Below are positions 8,681-12,316 of a stretch of DNA of 12,316 bases, one piece after another. The notes beneath the pieces were generated by a model. The model ran no database searches, was not told where the DNA came from, and worked only from the letters and a program-made list of their open reading frames with translations. Location of the stretch: assembly GCA_031424095.1 (NCBI GenBank), contig JANPGU010000098.1, forward strand, positions 1-12,316. Reading direction: 5' to 3'. Source of the stretch: ZC4RG30 sp031424095 (lineage in GTDB: Bacteria; Pseudomonadota; Gammaproteobacteria; Steroidobacterales; Steroidobacteraceae). The translations under genes and the position numbers were made by a program. The first letter of the stretch is position 1. Each line of letters begins with the position of its first letter.

Positions 8681-9073
8681 TTGCCGGAGCTGCGCTATCG
8701 GCGCTTCTGGATGTTGTGTGGCGTAGGCATCATGTTGGTCGTCACAGTTCTCTGCCTGCTTCCAAGCAGCAAGCTTCCGGACGTGAACGTATCGGACAAG
8801 ATCGAGCATATCGTGACGTTTGTGCTGCTCACATTCTGGTTTGGCAGCATTGTCGTGCGTCGGGACTATTTCTGGCTGGCACTGGCGTTGCTGGCATTCG
8901 GAGCATTGATTGAGGTGGCGCAGGGCTTGATGGGCGTGGGCCGCCAGGCCGATCTTCTCGATCTGCGCGCCGATGCCATCGGCATCGCGCTGGGACTGAT
9001 TCTCGCCGCCACGCCGATCGGGCGCTGGGCGATCTGGCTGGAATCCATTTTTCGCAGCAAGGCTCTGCCGTGA
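8681..9073 (+). CDS. VanZ-like family small membrane protein, function unknown
   Basis: The protein is 130 residues from TTG 8681, or 135 from TTG 8666. It has four hydrophobic segments at about 9-27, 41-59, 63-81 and 97-113. The pattern D-K-x-x-H at the start of the second helix (SDKIEHIVTF), a Glu and a Gln in the third (LIEVAQG), and D-L-x-A-D-x-x-G-I in the fourth is typical of VanZ-like proteins (PF04892). Despite the name, most members have no shown link to glycopeptide resistance and their biochemical role is unknown; I do not claim resistance. It starts 11 nt after lolA at most, and its TGA overlaps the rarA GTG as GTGA, so it is likely cotranscribed with both. In E. coli nothing separates lolA from rarA, so this is an added gene. 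The family call rests on motif pattern and topology. Confidence 0.75.
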   Translation: MPELRYRRFWMLCGVGIMLVVTVLCLLPSSKLPDVNVSDKIEHIVTFVLLTFWFGSIVVRRDYFWLALALLAFGALIEVAQGLMGVGRQADLLDLRADAIGIALGLILAATPIGRWAIWLESIFRSKALP

Positions 9074-10377
9074 ACACGGCCTTGAGGCCGCTGGCAGATC
9101 GCATGCGGCCGCGATCAGTGGACGAGTTCGTGGGCCAGCAGCACCTGCTGGCCCCGGGTCGTGCACTGCGTGCAGCCCTGGATCGCGGCCAGCTGCATTC
9201 CATGATTCTCTGGGGACCGCCCGGCACGGGCAAGACCACGCTGGCGCGCATGTTTGCCGCAGCGATGGATGCCGAGTTCATCGCACTGTCAGCCGTGATG
9301 GCGGGCGTGAAGGACATCCGTGCGGCAGTCGACGAAGCGCAACGCTGGCGTGCCCAGGGTCGCGCCACCATCCTGTTCCTCGATGAGGTGCATCGCTTCA
9401 ACAAGGCGCAGCAGGACCTGTTCCTGCCCTTTGTCGAAGACGGCACCATCGTATTCATCGGCGCCACCACCGAGAATCCATCCTTCGAGGTGGTCGGCGC
9501 CTTGTTGTCGCGTGCTCGTGTCTATGTGCTCAAGCCGCTGGGCGCTGCAGACCTTGAATCGCTGCTGCGCAGGGCGTTGGCCGATGTGGAACGTGGACTC
9601 GGCTCGCGCCAGCTGCAGATCTCCGAGACCGCGATGCAGGCGCTGACCGCTGCGGCCGATGGCGATGCCCGGCGCGCGCTCGGCCTGCTGGAGACCATCG
9701 CGGATCTGGCTACGGATGGCATGATTGCCGAAGACCAGATCGCGGAGCTTGCCGGTGGCACCCGCCGTCGCTTCGACAAGGGTGGCGACCAGTTCTACGA
9801 CCAGATCTCGGCACTGCACAAGGCCGTCCGCGGCAGCGATCCTGACGCCTCCCTCTACTGGCTGGCACGCATGCTGGATGGCGGTTGCGATCCGGCCTAT
9901 CTGGCGCGGCGCATCACCCGCATGGCGGTGGAAGATATCGGTCTGGGTGATCCGCGCGCGTTGCCGATGGCACTCGAAGCCTGGGAAGCGCACGAGCGGC
10001 TGGGCAGCCCGGAGGGCGAACTCGCGCTGGCGCAATGTGTGGTCTTCCTGGCAGTGGCGCCGAAGAGCAATGCCGTATACACCGCGTTCGCCGCCGCGCG
10101 CGAGGACGTGGCGAAATTCGGCTCCCTCGATGTGCCGGCGCGCTTCCGCAATGCGACCACGAAGCTGATGCGTGAGCTCGGCCATGGCAAGGGCTATCGC
10201 TACGCCCACGATGAAGCCGACGCCTACGCCGCCGGTGAACGCTATCTGCCCGATGAAATGCCGCAGCGGCGTTATTATTTCCCCGTGCAACGCGGCTTCG
10301 AGATTCGCATCGCCGAATCGATGGAACGGCGCCGCGCGCAGGACAACAAGACTGAAACTGACAGGAAAGACCCGTGA
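9070..10377 (+). CDS. rarA: Replication-associated recombination protein A (RarA/MgsA, AAA+ ATPase)
   Basis: RarA belongs to the clamp-loader-related AAA+ family (Mgs1/WRNIP1) and acts at stalled replication forks with SSB. The 435-residue protein begins with the typical L-A-D-R-M-R-P-x-S-x-x-E-x-V-G-Q-Q-H-L-L motif. It has Walker A GPPGTGKT (49-56, K55), Walker B ILFLDEVHRFNK (101-112, D105-E106) and the sensor segment IGATTENPSFE, then a lid domain and the C-terminal tetramerisation part with YDQISALHKAVRGSDPDASLYWLARML and the ARRITRMAVEDIGLGDPRAL stretch. Length is close to the roughly 447 residues in E. coli. Start GTG at 9070 has AAGG 7 nt upstream and overlaps the previous stop as GTGA; its own stop overlaps the serS GTG in the same way. 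It is therefore translationally linked on both sides. Confidence 0.96.
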   Translation: MNTALRPLADRMRPRSVDEFVGQQHLLAPGRALRAALDRGQLHSMILWGPPGTGKTTLARMFAAAMDAEFIALSAVMAGVKDIRAAVDEAQRWRAQGRATILFLDEVHRFNKAQQDLFLPFVEDGTIVFIGATTENPSFEVVGALLSRARVYVLKPLGAADLESLLRRALADVERGLGSRQLQISETAMQALTAAADGDARRALGLLETIADLATDGMIAEDQIAELAGGTRRRFDKGGDQFYDQISALHKAVRGSDPDASLYWLARMLDGGCDPAYLARRITRMAVEDIGLGDPRALPMALEAWEAHERLGSPEGELALAQCVVFLAVAPKSNAVYTAFAAAREDVAKFGSLDVPARFRNATTKLMRELGHGKGYRYAHDEADAYAAGERYLPDEMPQRRYYFPVQRGFEIRIAESMERRRAQDNKTETDRKDP

Positions 10378-11651
10378 TTGATCCGAAATTGCTGCGCAGT
10401 AGCCCCGAGGACGTGGCCGCCAACCTGGCGCGGCGGGGGTTCAAGCTCGATGTCGGAGCTCTGATCGCACTGGAAGAACGCCGCAAGTCAGCACAGGTGG
10501 AGGCCGATCGCGTGCGCGCGGAACGCAATGCCATCGCGAAGAAGGTCGGCATGGCAAAGGGCAAGGGCGAAGACGTCGCGCCATTGCTTGCGCAGGGTGA
10601 AAAGCTGGGGCAGGAGCTCGTCGCCTCTGAAGCGGCGATCCATGCCGTGCAGTCCGAGCTCGACAGCCTGCAGCTGAATCTGCCGAACCTGTTGCAGGAA
10701 TCCGTTCCCGATGGCGCGGATGAAGCGGCCAATGCGGAACTGCGCCGCTGGGGCACACAGCGCAGTTTCAATTTCACCCCGCGCGACCACGTGGAGCTTG
10801 GCGAGAAGCTCGGGCGTGGCATGGATTTCGAAGCGGGCGCACGCATTGCCGGTGCGCGCTTCGTGGTGCTGCGCGACCACATCGCCCGACTGCATCGGGC
10901 GCTCGGTCAGTTCATGCTCGACGTGCATACGCGCGAACATGGCTACACGGAAGTCTATGTTCCCTACATGGCCTCGCCGGCGTCATTGCGCGGTACCGGT
11001 CAGTTGCCGAAGTTCGAGCAGGATCTGTTTGCGGTACGCAGCGAGCAGAACTACTACCTGATCCCGACTGCCGAGGTGCCTGTTACCAACCTCGTGCGTG
11101 ACCAGATCCTCGAAGCGAAGGAACTGCCACTGAAGCTGGTGGCGCATTCCCCCTGCTTCCGTTCCGAAGCAGGCGCTTCCGGCAAGGACACGCGCGGCAT
11201 GATCCGACAGCATCAGTTCGACAAAGTCGAAATCGTGCAGATCGTGGAACCGGAGAAATCGCGCGCCGCGCATGAAGAGCTGACTGCGCATGCGGAATCG
11301 ATCCTGCAGCGACTGGAGTTGCCGTATCGGGTGATGGCGCTATGTGCAGGCGACATCGGCTTCGGCAGCTCGAAGACCTATGACATCGAAGTGTGGTTGC
11401 CCGGTCAGCAGCGCTATCGCGAAATCTCATCCTGCAGCAACTTCGAAGCTTTCCAGGCTCGGCGCCTGCAGGCACGCTGGCGTAATCCGGCAACGGGCAA
11501 ACCCGAGCCCCTGCATACGCTGAACGGCTCCGGAGTCGCGGTCGGCCGTGCGCTGGTGGCCGTGCTTGAGAATGGACAGCAGGCCGACGGCTCCATTGTC
11601 GTGCCGGAGGCACTGCGACATTATTTCGGATCCGATCTCATCCGCGTCTGA
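10374..11651 (+). CDS. serS: Serine--tRNA ligase
   Basis: SerRS charges tRNA-Ser, and tRNA-Sec where present, with serine in the cytoplasm. The 425-residue protein has an N-terminal long coiled-coil arm (about 30-105) that grips the tRNA long variable arm. The class II catalytic core follows, with the serine-binding T232-A-E, motif 2 FRSEAG near 262-267 with R275 in DTRGMIRQHQF, and motif 3 with G-S-G-x-A-V-G-R-A (about 385-393). The GSSKTYDIEVWLPGQ and SSCSNFEAFQARR segments are characteristic of bacterial SerRS. Start GTG at 10374 overlaps the rarA stop codon (GTGA), with AGGA 7 nt upstream; MIDPKLLR is the usual SerRS beginning. It closes the ftsK-lolA-VanZ-rarA-serS run, ending 6 nt from the convergent dacB. 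Confidence 0.98.
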   Translation: MIDPKLLRSSPEDVAANLARRGFKLDVGALIALEERRKSAQVEADRVRAERNAIAKKVGMAKGKGEDVAPLLAQGEKLGQELVASEAAIHAVQSELDSLQLNLPNLLQESVPDGADEAANAELRRWGTQRSFNFTPRDHVELGEKLGRGMDFEAGARIAGARFVVLRDHIARLHRALGQFMLDVHTREHGYTEVYVPYMASPASLRGTGQLPKFEQDLFAVRSEQNYYLIPTAEVPVTNLVRDQILEAKELPLKLVAHSPCFRSEAGASGKDTRGMIRQHQFDKVEIVQIVEPEKSRAAHEELTAHAESILQRLELPYRVMALCAGDIGFGSSKTYDIEVWLPGQQRYREISSCSNFEAFQARRLQARWRNPATGKPEPLHTLNGSGVAVGRALVAVLENGQQADGSIVVPEALRHYFGSDLIRV

Positions 11652-11661
11652 GCGCGCTCAG
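11648..11661. repeat. 14-bp perfect palindrome spanning the serS and dacB stop codons
   Basis: CTGAGCGCGCTCAG reads the same on both strands. It contains the serS TGA (11649-11651) on the plus strand and the dacB TGA (11660-11658) on the minus strand. With no spacer it cannot form an ordinary terminator hairpin, and no T-tract flanks it on either side. Whether it has a function, such as protein binding, is unknown. Confidence 0.5.
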
Positions 11662-12316
11662 TACTGCGCCAGCACGGCCTCGATATCGCTGCGTGCGGCG
11701 CGCAGCGCCTGCTCGTGGGGAATCTGCCGCAGCTTGCCACTGCCGTTGACGATCACGGCAAAGGCCATCCAGCCGCCGTTCTTCTTGCGCAGATAACCGG
11801 CGATGCCATTGACTGAAACCGGGTCGGTCAGTGAGCCGGTCTTCAACGCCACGCGCTGCTGCCAGTCGTTGTTGCCACTGCGCAGATATGCAAACGATGC
11901 ATCCGCTGGCACCACGAAAGAACCATAGAAGGCCGGGAAGTGCCGCGGGGCCCGATATTCCCGTTTCAGCACATTCACCAGATCCAGTGCCGAGAGCCGG
12001 TTGGTCGTAGTAAGGCCGCTGCCGCTTTCGAGCACTGGACCTGCATCCGTGCCCACGCCGCTGCTGCGTACCAGTTCAACGAGTGACTGCGAGGCTTCTG
12101 CCAGCGAGCGGGGTGCGTGACCGCTGTTCGCCAGCGCCACGCCCATGGTCAGCACGTCGGCGATGTAGTTGTTGGAGTAGCGCATCATGCGTCCGATCTG
12201 TTCCTGCACGGACAGGCCGTCAACGCTGGCCAGCAGCTGATTCGCCTGCGCGACCGGCAGCGCCGTTGTCTCCACGGCTCCTTCCACAGTGACGCCAGTC
12301 TGGCGCAGGATCGACC
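11658..12316 (-). CDS. dacB: D-alanyl-D-alanine carboxypeptidase/endopeptidase, PBP4 type (C-terminal part)
   Basis: This is the C-terminal part, about 219 codons, of a peptidase family S13 protein (PBP4/DacB), a periplasmic enzyme that trims or cuts peptidoglycan peptides. Two of the three penicillin-binding motifs are visible: S-N-N (codons at 12168-12176) followed by Y-I-A-D, and K-T-G (11835-11843) followed by S-L-T-D-P-V-S-V-N-G-I-A-G-Y. Between them lies E-S-G-S-G-L-x-x-x-N-R, a hallmark of the family. The nucleophile S-x-x-K and signal peptide would lie upstream, outside the window. An apparent GTG start at 12287 is not real: the frame continues to the window edge with family-like residues (ILRQTGVTVEG). 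The gene is convergent with serS. The symbol follows the family; the choice between dacB and a paralogue cannot be settled here. Confidence 0.85.
   Translation of the reverse strand, partial: SILRQTGVTVEGAVETTALPVAQANQLLASVDGLSVQEQIGRMMRYSNNYIADVLTMGVALANSGHAPRSLAEASQSLVELVRSSGVGTDAGPVLESGSGLTTTNRLSALDLVNVLKREYRAPRHFPAFYGSFVVPADASFAYLRSGNNDWQQRVALKTGSLTDPVSVNGIAGYLRKKNGGWMAFAVIVNGSGKLRQIPHEQALRAARSDIEAVLAQY

Noticed and set aside
8681..9073. Glycopeptide resistance gene because of VanZ similarity
   Set aside because: VanZ-like proteins are widespread in core genomes, and no vanHAX-type genes are nearby; only the family-level call is justified.
9289..10290. Open frame of 333 codons on the minus strand inside rarA
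   Set aside because: Antisense shadow of rarA; no domain or supporting RBS was seen.
12285..12287. GTG as the start of the S13 peptidase
   Set aside because: The frame stays open to the window edge with family-like residues, and the essential S-x-x-K nucleophile must lie further upstream.

Overview
The window is a GC-rich (roughly 60% or more by eye), densely packed piece of a proteobacterial core chromosome. Every gene but one has a clear housekeeping identity. Gene order and orientation match the well-known Escherichia coli block clpS-clpA > < infA-aat-...-trxB < > ...-ftsK-lolA-rarA-serS. Protein lengths and catalytic residue numbers (ClpA K220/E286/K501/E565, TrxB C136/C139) match the gammaproteobacterial enzymes. 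I infer a gammaproteobacterium, probably a deep-branching one (Xanthomonadales/Nevskiales/Steroidobacter-like), because cydDC, lrp and the serW tRNA found inside the E. coli block are absent. The genus cannot be told from the sequence. I see no mobile element, CRISPR array, tRNA or rRNA.

Layout. (1) Bases 1-2501, plus strand: the 3' part of clpS, then complete clpA, the adaptor and unfoldase of the ClpAP protease. (2) Bases 2510-5597, minus strand: read in the direction of transcription, trxB, a FemAB/GNAT-like acyltransferase gene (COG3146 type), aat and infA. The first three look like one operon with tight or overlapping junctions. An imperfect terminator-like hairpin separates aat from infA. 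(3) Bases 5598-5704: a short divergent control region between trxB and ftsK. (4) Bases 5705-11651, plus strand: ftsK, lolA, a small VanZ-like membrane protein gene, rarA and serS. All of their junctions overlap or nearly touch, and most start codons are GTG or TTG. (5) Bases 11658-12316, minus strand: the C-terminal part of a PBP4-type D-Ala-D-Ala carboxypeptidase (dacB), convergent with serS and running off the window.

How the genes work together. ClpS, ClpA and Aat are the recognition, unfolding and tagging parts of the bacterial N-degron (N-end rule) pathway, all encoded within 3.5 kb. IF-1 and SerRS serve translation, and TrxB serves thiol redox balance. FtsK couples chromosome segregation to division, LolA carries lipoproteins across the periplasm, RarA acts at stalled replication forks, and PBP4 trims peptidoglycan. 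The least understood gene is the COG3146-type acyltransferase at 3459-4595, which overlaps aat by 4 nt and is preceded by a hairpin that would hide its ribosome-binding site. No gene-free stretch exceeds about 110 bases. I found no new multi-gene system; the points worth a second look are this acyltransferase and several junction structures.
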